A stretch of DNA of 64,000 bases, taken from an uncultured Prevotella sp. (GTDB taxonomy: Bacteria; Bacteroidota; Bacteroidia; Bacteroidales; Bacteroidaceae). This document shows positions 51,784 to 61,860 of the stretch, in pieces. A model generated the notes under the pieces. That model was given only the letters and a program-made list of their open reading frames with translations. It was not told where the DNA came from and searched no databases. Location of the stretch: positions 62,001 through 126,000 of the forward strand of contig URCI01000003.1 in assembly GCA_900546345.1 (NCBI GenBank), in the 5' to 3' direction. The position numbers and the translations under genes were made by a program. Each line of letters begins with the position of its first letter. Positions within the stretch are counted from its first letter, which is position 1.

Positions 51784-54777
51784 ATGGAAAAACCGCAGAA
51801 ACGAATGAAGACGGCAGCGAAGGGCCTGCTCCTTACCGCTTGCCTGTCAGTCTGTAGCACAGCTGCGATGGCCCAGAGTCAGAAGTCTGGTGTCATCACC
51901 GACAGCAATGGTGAGCCGCTCGTTGGCGTGACCGTCATGGAGCAGGGTACCACCAATGGTACGGTGACCGATGTCAATGGCCGTTATACCATCACGACTA
52001 CTAAGCCCGGTGCCAAGCTCAAGGTTTCCTATGTCGGCTATGAGGACCGCATCATCACTCCCGGACAGAATGCTGTCCTGAAGGACGACAACAAGATGCT
52101 CAACGAGGTCGTTGTCGTCGGTTACGGTACCATGCGGCGCAAGGATGTCACCTCGTCGATCACCACAGTGAATGCCGAGGACTTGAACAAAGGTGTCTAT
52201 TCCGATGCAGCCTCTTTGCTTCAGGGCAAGGTTGCCGGCCTGGTGGTGACCACATCAGGAGACCCGAACGGTACGCCGAGTATCACGCTTCGTGGTGCCT
52301 CTTCTTTGCGTACGGGTGAAGCCATGCAACCTTATTATGTCATCGACGGCATTCCCGGTGTGGACATCTCGATGGTGTCTCCCGATGACATCGAGAGCAT
52401 CGACGTGCTCCGTGACGCTACCGCCACAGCCATCTACGGTTCGAAGGCTGCCAACGGCGTGATTATCATCAACACCAAGAAAGGCAAGAAAGGCGCTGAG
52501 CGCACCAGCGTGTCTTATAATGGTTACGCTGCCTTTGATGTAGTGGCTAAGAAATTGGACATGGCCAGTGCCGATGATCTGCGCGGATACGCCAAGGCCA
52601 ATGGACTGACACTCGGCAATGACGAGGGCGCAAATGTCGACTGGCAGAAGGAAGTGCTGCGCACTGGTGTGAGCCACAACCATAATGTCTCCATCAGTGG
52701 TGGCGGACAGAAGTCTACCTACATGGTGAGCCTTAACTATCAGAATCGCCAGGGTGTCGTGAAGGAGTCGGGGATGAACCGACTCAACGTGCGCTCCTTG
52801 ATGACCACCAAGGTGCTCAAGGATCATCTCGACATCTCGCTTGGCGTGAATGGCATGTACGGCACGGCGCATGGTGTGCCGATGTGGAACGAAGGTGCTT
52901 CTGTGCTCGACGCCATGAACTACTATTCTCCATGTATGCCGGTCAGAGGCGAGGACGGCAACTGGTCGAAGGCTTCCGGTTCAAAGAACTACAACCCGAT
53001 GTCGCTGCTCCATGAGGACACCTTCGAGACCAACTGGAAGCGTATGCAGTATATCGCCAAAGCTTCTCTGAAGATCATCGACGGCTTGACATGGAGTGCC
53101 AACTACTCTTTCACCAACAACCAGCACACCTACAGTGCCTACGACACCCACAACACGCAGATTGAGGGCGTGAGTGCCTATAACGGCAAGGCTACGCGTA
53201 ACACTTATATGGGTCATGCCCATACGTTCGAGACTTATGGCAACTATGATGTCACGATCAGCAAGATCCACAAACTGTCCGTGATGGCCGGATATTCCTG
53301 GGAAGAGAAGGAAAGCGGTGACGGCTTCGGACTGTGGGTACACGATTTCTATGACGACTACCTGAAGTGGAACCAGCTGTCTTACGCCAGCAGCATCGAC
53401 GGCATCCCCGCCGTGGAGAGCGGTACGAAGGCAACGGTGCGCAACATCTCGTTCTATGGCCGTGCTGCCTACAGCTACAACAGCCGCTACATGCTCCAGG
53501 CTACGATCCGCCGCGATGGTAGCTCTGTCTTTGGCAAGGATCACCGCTGGGGTACCTTCCCATCGGTCAGTGCCGCGTGGAATATTACCGAGGAGCCTTT
53601 CATGAAGAATCAGAATGTGTTCTCCAACCTGAAACTGCGTATGGGCTATGGTGTGAGTGGTAATGCCCTCGGCTTTAACGCTTACACAGCCATTGCCACC
53701 TATGGTGCTTCCGGCTTCTTCGATTACAATGGAAAGAACTGGCGTACGCTGGCCGCTACGAAAAATGCCAACCCCGATCTGAAGTGGGAGAGCACGGGTA
53801 TGTTCAATATTGGTATTGACTATGCGCTCTTTGGCGGTCGTATCAACGGTACGCTCGAATTCTACAACAAGAAGACCAAGGATCTGATCTGGTCTTATCC
53901 GGTATCTCTGACCGAATATCCTTTTGGCAACATCGACGCCAACGTCGGTGAGATCACCAACAAGGGTATTGAGTTGACCGTAAACGCTACGCCCGTGAAG
54001 ACGAAAGACTTCACCTGGCAGACCACGCTCAACCTGGCACACAACAAAAACCGTGTGGACAAGTTGACCAACGACAAGTACTTCACCAAGGAGTTCAATC
54101 AGGGCGACCCGATGATTGCCGGTGTCTCTGCCAACGGCTATACGCAGCGTATCATCGAGGGTGAGCCGCTCGGAACGTTCTATACCTTCACTTTTGCCGG
54201 ATACAACGACAAGGGTGTCGCCACCTACTATGTTCTCGACGACAAGGGCAACCGCACGGGTGAGACCACTACGGCACCCGACAACGAGCGCGACCGCTCG
54301 GTCACCGGTTGCGCGCAGCCTAAGCTGAACTTAGGATGGAACAACACGCTGACCTATAAGAACTGGAGTGCCTCCTGCTTCTTCACAGGAGTCTTCGGCA
54401 ACAAGATCTACAACGGCTCTCGTGCACAGTACACCAGCCCCGAGATGTTCTCCAATGGCAAGAACGTGCTCAAGGAGTTTGTCACCGACCGTCCGGCTAC
54501 CGACATCTCAGGCAACATTCCTTCTGACCGCTTCATCGAGAACGGAAGCTATCTGCGCCTGCAATCGCTGACTCTGGGTTACACCTTCACTAAGTTCAAT
54601 GGCTGGCTGCAAAACGCTCAGCTCTACGCCACAGTGAACAACGTCTTCACTATCACCAGCTACAAAGGACTGGATCCGGAGGTGAACTTGGGTGGTATTG
54701 ATCCCGGCGTGGACTACCGCTGGAGCAACTACCCGCATACACGCACGTTCATGCTTGGTCTGAAAGTGAATTTCTAA
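51784..54777 (+). CDS. SusC/RagA-family TonB-dependent transporter, second locus
   Basis: A 997-residue outer-membrane importer. The signal peptide ends STAAMAQ. The CarboxypepD_reg-like domain has GVITDSNGEPLVGVTVMEQG, followed by NEVVVVGYGTMRRKDVTSS, the plug (PYYVIDGIPGVDISMVSPDD) and the barrel ending FMLGLKVNF. The SusD partner starts 18 nt later. Confidence 0.95.
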   Translation: MEKPQKRMKTAAKGLLLTACLSVCSTAAMAQSQKSGVITDSNGEPLVGVTVMEQGTTNGTVTDVNGRYTITTTKPGAKLKVSYVGYEDRIITPGQNAVLKDDNKMLNEVVVVGYGTMRRKDVTSSITTVNAEDLNKGVYSDAASLLQGKVAGLVVTTSGDPNGTPSITLRGASSLRTGEAMQPYYVIDGIPGVDISMVSPDDIESIDVLRDATATAIYGSKAANGVIIINTKKGKKGAERTSVSYNGYAAFDVVAKKLDMASADDLRGYAKANGLTLGNDEGANVDWQKEVLRTGVSHNHNVSISGGGQKSTYMVSLNYQNRQGVVKESGMNRLNVRSLMTTKVLKDHLDISLGVNGMYGTAHGVPMWNEGASVLDAMNYYSPCMPVRGEDGNWSKASGSKNYNPMSLLHEDTFETNWKRMQYIAKASLKIIDGLTWSANYSFTNNQHTYSAYDTHNTQIEGVSAYNGKATRNTYMGHAHTFETYGNYDVTISKIHKLSVMAGYSWEEKESGDGFGLWVHDFYDDYLKWNQLSYASSIDGIPAVESGTKATVRNISFYGRAAYSYNSRYMLQATIRRDGSSVFGKDHRWGTFPSVSAAWNITEEPFMKNQNVFSNLKLRMGYGVSGNALGFNAYTAIATYGASGFFDYNGKNWRTLAATKNANPDLKWESTGMFNIGIDYALFGGRINGTLEFYNKKTKDLIWSYPVSLTEYPFGNIDANVGEITNKGIELTVNATPVKTKDFTWQTTLNLAHNKNRVDKLTNDKYFTKEFNQGDPMIAGVSANGYTQRIIEGEPLGTFYTFTFAGYNDKGVATYYVLDDKGNRTGETTTAPDNERDRSVTGCAQPKLNLGWNNTLTYKNWSASCFFTGVFGNKIYNGSRAQYTSPEMFSNGKNVLKEFVTDRPATDISGNIPSDRFIENGSYLRLQSLTLGYTFTKFNGWLQNAQLYATVNNVFTITSYKGLDPEVNLGGIDPGVDYRWSNYPHTRTFMLGLKVNF

Positions 54778-54795
54778 CATTAATGACTACACACA

Positions 54796-56415
54796 ATGAA
54801 AAATAAGTTTTTTATGTCTTTGGCGGGAGGACTGCTCCTGCTGACAGGCTGCACTGACCTGAATGTGGACGTAGACTCGCTCTACACTAAATATCCCAAC
54901 AACGACATTGCTGTGGAAGCCAAGATGGCTGATGTCTATTATCAGCTGCGCGGCTGCTTCGGCCGTCGCTATATGGAGGCCCAGGAACTGTCGTCCGACG
55001 AGTACACGGCTGTCAGCTATGGTGGCGGCTGGTACGACAATGGTGCTTATGCTCACCCAAGTCTTCACGCTTACACCAAGGATGATGCTACCATCGATTG
55101 GATGGGCGAGCTGATGAGCGGTTGCACCAAGGCCAACACCGTCATCCGTGATCTCACCAATGACGGAGCTGACGAGAAGTATATCGCCCGCGCCCGTGCC
55201 ATGCGTGCCTTCTTTGAGTTTGTCATGATGGACTGCTGGGGCGACGCACCGATCATGGACCACATCGTCACAAAAGATGAGGTTCTTGAGCGCTCCCCAC
55301 GTGCCAAGGTGGCTGAGTTCATCGAGTCGGAGCTGAAGGACATCATTCCTCTGCTGACCGACGAGGTGAGTGCCAACACCTATGGCAAGCCGACGAAGTG
55401 GATGGCTGAGGCGCTGCTTGTGAAGCTCTACATCAACTGGCCGGTGTACACAGCCGCGTCTGTAGATCAGTACGACGCTGCTACGGCTAAGAACGAGAAA
55501 CTCGACGAGTGCATCAAGTATTGCGATGACATCATCAACAGCAAGAAGTTCAACCTCGGCTCCGTGCCTTATCGCAAGAAGTTCTCCTTCGACAACGGCT
55601 ACAAGATCGAGGACTTCATCTATGCGCTGCCTTACGACACCTATACGGCAACGGGTATGCAGTATGGTCGTGCCATCACGTGGAAGCAGGCTAAGGACGT
55701 GGCGAAAAGCTACTATGGCATGAAGCTCCACAACTCGGCCGGCGGATACATGACCATGACACCGGAGTGTGCTGCCCTCTTCAACCTCCCTGGCGACGAG
55801 CGCAACCAGCTGATCCTCCGCGACACGGTTCATGTCTATGATCCTACGACGCAGTTGCCTACCAAGGAGGTGGCTTTGGATAAGGCAGGCAATCCTATCG
55901 TGCTCACCTCTTCCATCACGTTGAAGACCAAGGACGAGCATCTCGACGTGGGTGATAATGTCAATGGCTACAACCAGGGCAACCGCAATGTCAAGTTCTA
56001 CGTGACCGACGATGACTACAAGAACGGACGTAACCAGAGCAACGACCTGCCGATCTTCCGCTATGCCGACATCCTGCTCGAGAAGGCTGAGGCCATCACA
56101 CGTGGCGGAAAGGCTACCAACGGCGACACGCCGCAGAGCCTCTTCAATCAGATCCGCAGCTATGTCAAGGCTCCCACAATCGACCACAATCCTTCGCTCA
56201 AAGAGATTCTTGATGAGCGCGGACGTGAGTTCCTCGGTGAGAACTGGCGCCGCAACGATATGATCCGCTTCGGTACCTTCGAGGGACAGTTCTTCCCGCA
56301 CTACACGGGATTCCCGACAGCCAACTTCGACAAGACGCGCCGCATCTTCCCTGTCCATAAGGATATTCTCAATGTGAATCCTACCTGGAAGCAGAATCCG
56401 GGTTATAACCAATAA
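54796..56415 (+). CDS. SusD/RagB-family lipoprotein, second locus
   Basis: A 539-residue lipoprotein with lipobox LLLTGC (Cys19). SusD features include ARAMRAFFEFVMMDCWGDAPI and the C-terminal LDERGREFLGENWRRNDMIRF. It works with the SusC protein encoded upstream. Confidence 0.95.
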   Translation: MKNKFFMSLAGGLLLLTGCTDLNVDVDSLYTKYPNNDIAVEAKMADVYYQLRGCFGRRYMEAQELSSDEYTAVSYGGGWYDNGAYAHPSLHAYTKDDATIDWMGELMSGCTKANTVIRDLTNDGADEKYIARARAMRAFFEFVMMDCWGDAPIMDHIVTKDEVLERSPRAKVAEFIESELKDIIPLLTDEVSANTYGKPTKWMAEALLVKLYINWPVYTAASVDQYDAATAKNEKLDECIKYCDDIINSKKFNLGSVPYRKKFSFDNGYKIEDFIYALPYDTYTATGMQYGRAITWKQAKDVAKSYYGMKLHNSAGGYMTMTPECAALFNLPGDERNQLILRDTVHVYDPTTQLPTKEVALDKAGNPIVLTSSITLKTKDEHLDVGDNVNGYNQGNRNVKFYVTDDDYKNGRNQSNDLPIFRYADILLEKAEAITRGGKATNGDTPQSLFNQIRSYVKAPTIDHNPSLKEILDERGREFLGENWRRNDMIRFGTFEGQFFPHYTGFPTANFDKTRRIFPVHKDILNVNPTWKQNPGYNQ

Positions 56416-56433
56416 GTCGCATAATAGATAATA

Positions 56434-56474
56434 AGAAATGGGCTGCATTCTTGTGATGTAGTCCATTTCTTTTC
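56434..56474 (+). terminator. Terminator after SusD
   Basis: A 15-bp stem with two G-U pairs (AGAAATGGGCTGCAT / ATGTAGTCCATTTCT), then TTTTC. The next gene starts 8 nt later, so it probably depends on read-through. Confidence 0.8.
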
Positions 56475-56481
56475 TATATCA

Positions 56482-58683
56482 ATGGATAGATCAATGAGAC
56501 GTCTCTGTATTTCTCTCTATTTGTTAGTTGCATTCGTTTGTGAATGTATGTCCCAGGAGATAGTTGTGCATCGTGGTGCCAATGCACTGGCACCCGAGAA
56601 TACATTGGCTTCGGCTGACTCGGCCTTGAGCTATGGGGCTACATGGGTGGAGGTGGATGTTCGTACCAGCAAGGACGGAGTGCTCTTCAATCTACACGAT
56701 GAGGCGCTTGACCGTACGACCAATGGTCATGGACGCCTGGCTGGTTATACTGCCGCTGAGATTAGCAGACTCGATGCCGGTGCATGGTTCTCTTCTCGCT
56801 TTGTGGGAACACCTGTGCCCACTATCGCTGACATGCTTGACCACCTGAAGGGACGTGCCAATGTTTTCTTTGATGTGAAACAAGGCACGCCCGTTGAGAC
56901 ACTGGTTAATCTGGTGCGTGACAAGGGTTTTGCTCGCAACAGCTTCTTTTGGTTCGGTGATGAAGCCATGCTGAGACAGTTCTGTCGGTTGGCTCCTGAG
57001 ATGAAGGTGAAGGTCAACGCTTCTACTGTTGACCGCCTGAAATACTGGCAGAGCGTCTGCTCACCTGCCTATGTGGAAATAGCAGCACGGCAGATAACGC
57101 CCGCTTTTATTCGTTATTGTCACCGCCATGGCATCAAGGTGATGGCTGCCTGCCAGGAGGATGATGTGTCGGAGTTTCCCTTGGTTATAGACGCGAAGGT
57201 TGACTTGGTAAACCTCGACCGACCGGAACTGTTCTGGCCCTTGAAGAGAGGACGTAAGATAATCCTCACAACAGCCGCCTTGGGCATACCCAATGATGGA
57301 AAGACGCTTTGTACCGTTCGGTTGCAGGCGGCCATCGACCGCTTGGCTAGTGAAGGCAGAGGCGCGCTCGTGTTCACTCCTGGTGTTTATCTTACTGGTC
57401 AGTTGCAGTTGCGAAGTGGTGTGGAACTGCATCTGCAAGAAGGTGCCGTGCTGAAGGGCTCATCCAATCCATACTTATATAATAGGGTAGAGGCGCAGAC
57501 CGATGACGGCCGGCATGATAATGCTTGCATGGCGCTTCTCTCGGCACAGAGTGTACACGACATCCGCATCACCGGCACTGGACTCATTGACGGCAATGGC
57601 ACAGACTTGGCCTTGGCTGCCGATAGCCTGCACCATACTGGAGAGTTGGTCGATGCCCATTACAATGAGCGGAGACAACGGCCGTCGGAACTCGTCCGGC
57701 CTAAACTGGCCTACTTCTCTCATTGCAACGGCGTTACGCTTATGGGCGTGCATTGTAAGAACAGTGCCAATTGGGGCCTCTCTTTCCAACAGTGTGAGGA
57801 TGTCACGTTACAAGGGATTGACATCGTGAATCGCGCTTATTGGAACAACGATGGCATTGACTTGAGCGACTGCCGCCATGTGTTGGTGAGCGATTGCAAA
57901 ATCAATGCAGCTGATGATGGCATATGCCTGAAGTCATACAATAAGGATGGTGGATGTGAGGATATAACTGTCCGTCGGTGTGAAATACGTTCTTCTGCCA
58001 GTGCCGTCAAGTTCGGTACTGCTTCTTGGGGTGCCTTCCGCCGCATTCACATCTCTGACATCACAGTCTTTGACACCTTTCGCTCTGCCATCGCCATGGA
58101 GAGTGTTGATGGTGCCGTCATCGACAGTGTGACTGTGGAGCATGTGCGGGCTTATCACACCGGCAATCCCATTTTCCTTCGCTTGGGACATCGTGCCGGC
58201 GATAGAGTAGGATTGCTACGCCATGTTACTATTCGTGATATGGTCTGTGAAGTTCCTTTTGGACGCCCCGACATCGACTATGACTTGCGTGGACCGGAGG
58301 TTGACTTCCTTCACAATCCCTTTCCGAGCAGCATCTGCGGCGTCCCTGGTCATCCTGTTGAGGATGTTACGCTTGAAGATATTCACCTGGTTTACCCAGG
58401 TCGGGCTACAAAGGCTATGGCCTACATGCCTCTTTGGCGTGCCTATGATGTGCCGGAATACATTGACCGTTATCCGGAATTCAGTATGTTTGGTGAATTG
58501 CCCGCCTGGGGATTCTATCTTCGTCATGTCCAGGGGTTGAAGCTCAGCAATGTAAGATTATCACTTAAGGCAGATGATTTCCGTCCGGCCTTTGTGCTTG
58601 AGGATGTGAACCATGTGGAGTGGAACGATGTCACGGTGCCTGGGAGCCTTAAGGAACAAACTTATATTGTCACTACTCATTAA
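56482..58683 (+). CDS. GDPD-GH28 fusion: phosphodiesterase plus polygalacturonase-fold domain
   Basis: A 733-residue exported protein (signal to about CMSQ). Residues ~27-250 are a glycerophosphodiester phosphodiesterase domain, with H30-R31-G32, E40, E58-V-D60 and H72 matching the catalytic set. Residues ~260-733 are a GH28 right-handed helix, with Asp candidates in NNDGID (455-460) and AADDG (476-480). As in the other GH28, the Gly-His-Gly is absent (SASAVKFGT). The open frame is continuous with no internal stop, so the fusion is real in this sequence. It suggests a substrate with both a phosphodiester and a glycosidic bond. Confidence 0.9.
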   Translation: MDRSMRRLCISLYLLVAFVCECMSQEIVVHRGANALAPENTLASADSALSYGATWVEVDVRTSKDGVLFNLHDEALDRTTNGHGRLAGYTAAEISRLDAGAWFSSRFVGTPVPTIADMLDHLKGRANVFFDVKQGTPVETLVNLVRDKGFARNSFFWFGDEAMLRQFCRLAPEMKVKVNASTVDRLKYWQSVCSPAYVEIAARQITPAFIRYCHRHGIKVMAACQEDDVSEFPLVIDAKVDLVNLDRPELFWPLKRGRKIILTTAALGIPNDGKTLCTVRLQAAIDRLASEGRGALVFTPGVYLTGQLQLRSGVELHLQEGAVLKGSSNPYLYNRVEAQTDDGRHDNACMALLSAQSVHDIRITGTGLIDGNGTDLALAADSLHHTGELVDAHYNERRQRPSELVRPKLAYFSHCNGVTLMGVHCKNSANWGLSFQQCEDVTLQGIDIVNRAYWNNDGIDLSDCRHVLVSDCKINAADDGICLKSYNKDGGCEDITVRRCEIRSSASAVKFGTASWGAFRRIHISDITVFDTFRSAIAMESVDGAVIDSVTVEHVRAYHTGNPIFLRLGHRAGDRVGLLRHVTIRDMVCEVPFGRPDIDYDLRGPEVDFLHNPFPSSICGVPGHPVEDVTLEDIHLVYPGRATKAMAYMPLWRAYDVPEYIDRYPEFSMFGELPAWGFYLRHVQGLKLSNVRLSLKADDFRPAFVLEDVNHVEWNDVTVPGSLKEQTYIVTTH

Positions 58684-58702
58684 TTCTATAACTCTCATAA
58701 CC

Positions 58703-61156
58703 ATGCGTAGTTTCTCGCTTTTGTTATTATTTTTATTCTCATCGGCTCTACACGCGCAGCTGTGGCGCAGTGTTCGTCCGCTCATTGGCAGCGAAGGCCC
58801 GGGCAGGGTGTTCGTGGGGCCATCGGCTCCTTTCGGCATGGTGAAGCCCGGTCCCGACTGTCTGTCCATGCCCAACGCTGGATGGGCACCACAACCCGAA
58901 ATGGTGAAGGGCTTTTCCCAGACCCATGTCAGCGGAACGGGTGGCGGGCAGAAATATGGCAATGTGCTCATACAGCCCTTCCGCCGGCATGAGTCGATGA
59001 GTCCCCAGTGGCTGTTGCTGCCCGATGGGCGGCGCATCCCCGTGCCGGGCTTCCTCCATCACCGCAGCTACGAAAAGGTCACGCTCGGCAAGTACAGTTG
59101 CAAGTTCGAGGACGGGATATGGACGGATGTCACCACGGCAGCCCGCTGCGCCGTCTATCGCTTCCGTTATGCCAACGGCTTGCTCGTCGACGCTGCCTCG
59201 TTCCTGGGCATGGACACCATTCCCGACAAGCGCGAGACGCAGCAGTATGTGGCCTCGGATATCCATGTCAATGGCAGCAACGAAGTGAGTGGCTTCACCA
59301 CCGTGCGGGGAGGATGGAACAATGGAGGGCCTTATACGGTTTATTTCTGTTTGCAGAGCAGTGCGCCGTTTGTCAAGTCTCGGTTGTTCGCCAACCGTTG
59401 CGCCACCGTCCACTGGGCTGACTCGGTGGTGGAGGTCAAGGTGGGCATCTCTTACGTGTCGGAAGCGCAGGCCCGCCGTAACATCGTCGGCCATGACTTC
59501 AACACGCAGTTGCGGTTGTTGCGGGAGGAGTGGGAGAAGACATTGGCGCGCGTGCCTTATGAGGGCAACAGTCGTGAACGCCGCATCTTCTATACCGCAC
59601 TCTATCATGCCCTGCTCATGCCGGTGGACAAAGCCGGTGAGTGTCCGCGCTGGACGGGTACGCCTTATTATGACGACTTCTATGCGCTGTGGGACACCTA
59701 CCGCACGTCGATGCCTTTGCTCATGGAGTATTACCCTGAGCGTGCCACCGACATTGTCAACGCCCTCCTGGCCATCTACCGTCATGAAGGTTACATGCCC
59801 GACGCACGCAGCGGTGACTGCAACGGACGCACGCAGGGAGGCTCCCATGCTGACGTCGTCATCGCCGAGGCCTATGCCCGTGGTCTGAAGGGCATCGACT
59901 ACCGGGAAGCGCTGCGTGCCATGCTCAAAGACGGCGACGTGCTGCCCGCGGACGACGAGAAGGAAGGACGCGGCGGGCTGAGGGAGTATATCCGGTTGGG
60001 CTATGTGCCCTATGGCATACCGCGCGCAGGTACCCGCACCGTGGAGTACAGCTATGACGACTGGTGCATCGCGCAGGTGGCCAAAGGACTTGGTAAGTGT
60101 GATATATATAAAAGGTATATGCGTCGCTCCCGTTCGTGGCAGAACCTTTGGCGCAAGGACTATGAATGGCGCGGCATGAAAGGATTCATCCTGCCGCGTG
60201 ATGCAAGTGGGCAGTGGCTCGACTCGGTGGAGTGGGGACGCTCGAAGGTGTTCCGTCCGAAGATTGTCTATCGCCCCGACACCAAGGTGGCACCATGGTA
60301 TATCCCTTGGTGGGACACGTTCTTCTATGAGGGGCTGTCGGCGGAATACTCCTTGAGCGTGCCGCACGACGTGCCGGCGCTCGTCCGGCTCTGTGGCGGT
60401 GACTCCGCGTTTCGCCGTCGGCTGGACATCTTCTTCGACGAGGGACACTACAATGTCGGCAACGAGCCGTCGTTCCTTACACCTTATTTATATAGCTACA
60501 TTGGCCGATCCGATCTCAGCAGCCGACGCGTGGCAGACATCTGCCACCGCTATTTCTCCGACAAGGCCGATGGACTGCCCGGTAACGATGACAGTGGAGC
60601 TATGTCGGCGTGGCTGCTCTGGGCAATGCTCGGCCGCTATCCCGTGGCCGGGCAAGGGAAATATATCACGATAGAACCGGTACATTTCTCAGAGAAGACA
60701 GCGTCTGTGGATGCTGACGGAACCATGGTGCACTTTGTGCTCAACCGACAGTATCGCAACTGGCCACTGCGTACGTGCTGGCAGGGCGACACGCTGATAG
60801 TGACCTGCCACGACTGCACGTATCGTCTGCCTCGCCATGTCATCGACCATGCCAGAGGCTTTTGTTGGGAGAGTCCGCAGAAGGCGGGCGCACAATACGA
60901 TGCAGAAGGAACATTCCTGTTCATCTCACGCGATGCTCTCGACGGTCTCCGGCGCACGGGTCGCTTTGTCTACGACGGCATCACTTGGCGACGCGTTGAC
61001 GAGAGCGGGCAGGGCATCCATGTGCGCGCCGATGGAGACGGTACAGAAATGTGGATCTCAGCAAGTTCGGCTTTGCCTTGGGTGTGCGAGATGAGGGGCA
61101 ATAAATTGGGGATAGACTGGAAGATAGATACTCCGTTTCAAGAATTAGAGAATTGA
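58703..61156 (+). CDS. Exported GH92-family alpha-mannosidase
   Basis: An 817-residue Ca-dependent exo-alpha-mannosidase type. The signal peptide is SLLLLFLFSSALHAQ. GH92 features are VRPLIGSEGPGRVFVG, FSQTHVSGTGGG, WDTYRTSMPLLME, ARSGDCNGRTQGGSHAD, GNEPSFLTPYLY and GNDDSGAMSAW. The ATG at 58703, 19 nt after the fusion gene's stop, begins the signal peptide; an upstream frame that overlaps the previous gene is rejected. Confidence 0.92.
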   Translation: MRSFSLLLLFLFSSALHAQLWRSVRPLIGSEGPGRVFVGPSAPFGMVKPGPDCLSMPNAGWAPQPEMVKGFSQTHVSGTGGGQKYGNVLIQPFRRHESMSPQWLLLPDGRRIPVPGFLHHRSYEKVTLGKYSCKFEDGIWTDVTTAARCAVYRFRYANGLLVDAASFLGMDTIPDKRETQQYVASDIHVNGSNEVSGFTTVRGGWNNGGPYTVYFCLQSSAPFVKSRLFANRCATVHWADSVVEVKVGISYVSEAQARRNIVGHDFNTQLRLLREEWEKTLARVPYEGNSRERRIFYTALYHALLMPVDKAGECPRWTGTPYYDDFYALWDTYRTSMPLLMEYYPERATDIVNALLAIYRHEGYMPDARSGDCNGRTQGGSHADVVIAEAYARGLKGIDYREALRAMLKDGDVLPADDEKEGRGGLREYIRLGYVPYGIPRAGTRTVEYSYDDWCIAQVAKGLGKCDIYKRYMRRSRSWQNLWRKDYEWRGMKGFILPRDASGQWLDSVEWGRSKVFRPKIVYRPDTKVAPWYIPWWDTFFYEGLSAEYSLSVPHDVPALVRLCGGDSAFRRRLDIFFDEGHYNVGNEPSFLTPYLYSYIGRSDLSSRRVADICHRYFSDKADGLPGNDDSGAMSAWLLWAMLGRYPVAGQGKYITIEPVHFSEKTASVDADGTMVHFVLNRQYRNWPLRTCWQGDTLIVTCHDCTYRLPRHVIDHARGFCWESPQKAGAQYDAEGTFLFISRDALDGLRRTGRFVYDGITWRRVDESGQGIHVRADGDGTEMWISASSALPWVCEMRGNKLGIDWKIDTPFQELEN

Positions 61157-61182
61157 GGGAATGCTCTCTAATTCTCTAATTC
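61142..61182. terminator. Inverted repeat at the end of the GH92 gene
   Basis: GAATTAGAGAATT (which includes the stop codon region) pairs with AATTCTCTAATTC over 13 bp. No strong T-run follows. It separates two converging genes. Confidence 0.5.
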
Positions 61183-61204
61183 CTGAGCCATAAGTGTCTT
61201 TGCT

Positions 61205-61717
61205 TTATATTTTCTTCTCCATGATATAGTCGTTCATGAAGAAGCCATGACCGATGGGGAAGTCACCTCTGCTGCTCACTTCCATGCCTTGATGCAGATA
61301 GAAATGCTTGGCGCGGTTGTGGCGGTTGACATGCAGGAAGAGCGTACAAGGCTCAGGATGCTGTTCCTTGACAAAGTCGACGGCAGCATTGAAGAGTTGG
61401 GTGCCCAAGTGCTGGCACTGATACCTCGGCATCACATAGAGCTTTTGCAGCTCATAGCGGTGTGCCTCTGTTGGCTGCACCGAGACATATCCGGCAGGCT
61501 TGTCGTCGGCGAAGAGCAGCAGATAGGTATGGTGCTCGACGGTCATCTGCCGGCGCAGCGATGCTTCGGAGTACATCATGTCCAGCATATATTCGCATTG
61601 ATCCCGAGTGATGATAGTTTGGTAAGTGTCGGGGAAAACTTTCCACGCCATAGCCCTGATGACGGGAATGTCGTCGAGGGTAGCTTTTCTGATAGTTATA
61701 GACATGGTGGTAGACAT
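61205..61717 (-). CDS. GNAT-family N-acetyltransferase
   Basis: A 170-residue acetyltransferase. It starts IRKATLDDIPVIRAMAWKVFPDTY; the CoA-binding loop is KLYVMPRYQCQHLGTQLF near residues 92-110. The ATG at 61717 or the one at 61705 may be used. The -7 box TATCTTTG is at 61761-61754 on the minus strand. The substrate is unknown. It is the only minus-strand gene in the second glycan locus. Confidence 0.85.
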   Translation of the reverse strand: MSTTMSITIRKATLDDIPVIRAMAWKVFPDTYQTIITRDQCEYMLDMMYSEASLRRQMTVEHHTYLLLFADDKPAGYVSVQPTEAHRYELQKLYVMPRYQCQHLGTQLFNAAVDFVKEQHPEPCTLFLHVNRHNRAKHFYLHQGMEVSSRGDFPIGHGFFMNDYIMEKKI

Positions 61718-61753
61718 ATTGTTGGTCAATTATAGTGAGGATCGTTTGTAAGC

Positions 61754-61761
61754 ACAAAGAT
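61754..61761 (-). promoter_or_regulatory. -7 box of the GNAT gene
   Basis: On the minus strand TATCTTTG, with a TTG about 21 nt upstream. It is about 37 nt from the start codon. Confidence 0.5.
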
Positions 61762-61827
61762 ACGCATATTTTGTAAAAGAAACAATAGATAGTCTTTTTT
61801 TACGTCTTAAAATAGCGAAAATAATCG

Positions 61828-61835
61828 TACCTTTG
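61828..61835 (+). promoter_or_regulatory. -7 box of the phosphatase-GH92 fusion gene
   Basis: TACCTTTG, 25 nt before the ATG at 61861. Confidence 0.55.
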
Positions 61836-61860
61836 TAGGGACTCTAACATTTGACCGAAC

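Noticed and set aside
54787..56466. A 559-codon open frame antisense to the second SusD gene
   Set aside because: It lies fully opposite a clear SusD gene, shows no signal, domain or start-site support, and long antisense frames are common where codon use avoids stops on the other strand.
58748..60448. A 566-codon open frame antisense to the GH92 gene
   Set aside because: It mirrors a well-supported GH92 gene, and its translation has no recognisable motif.
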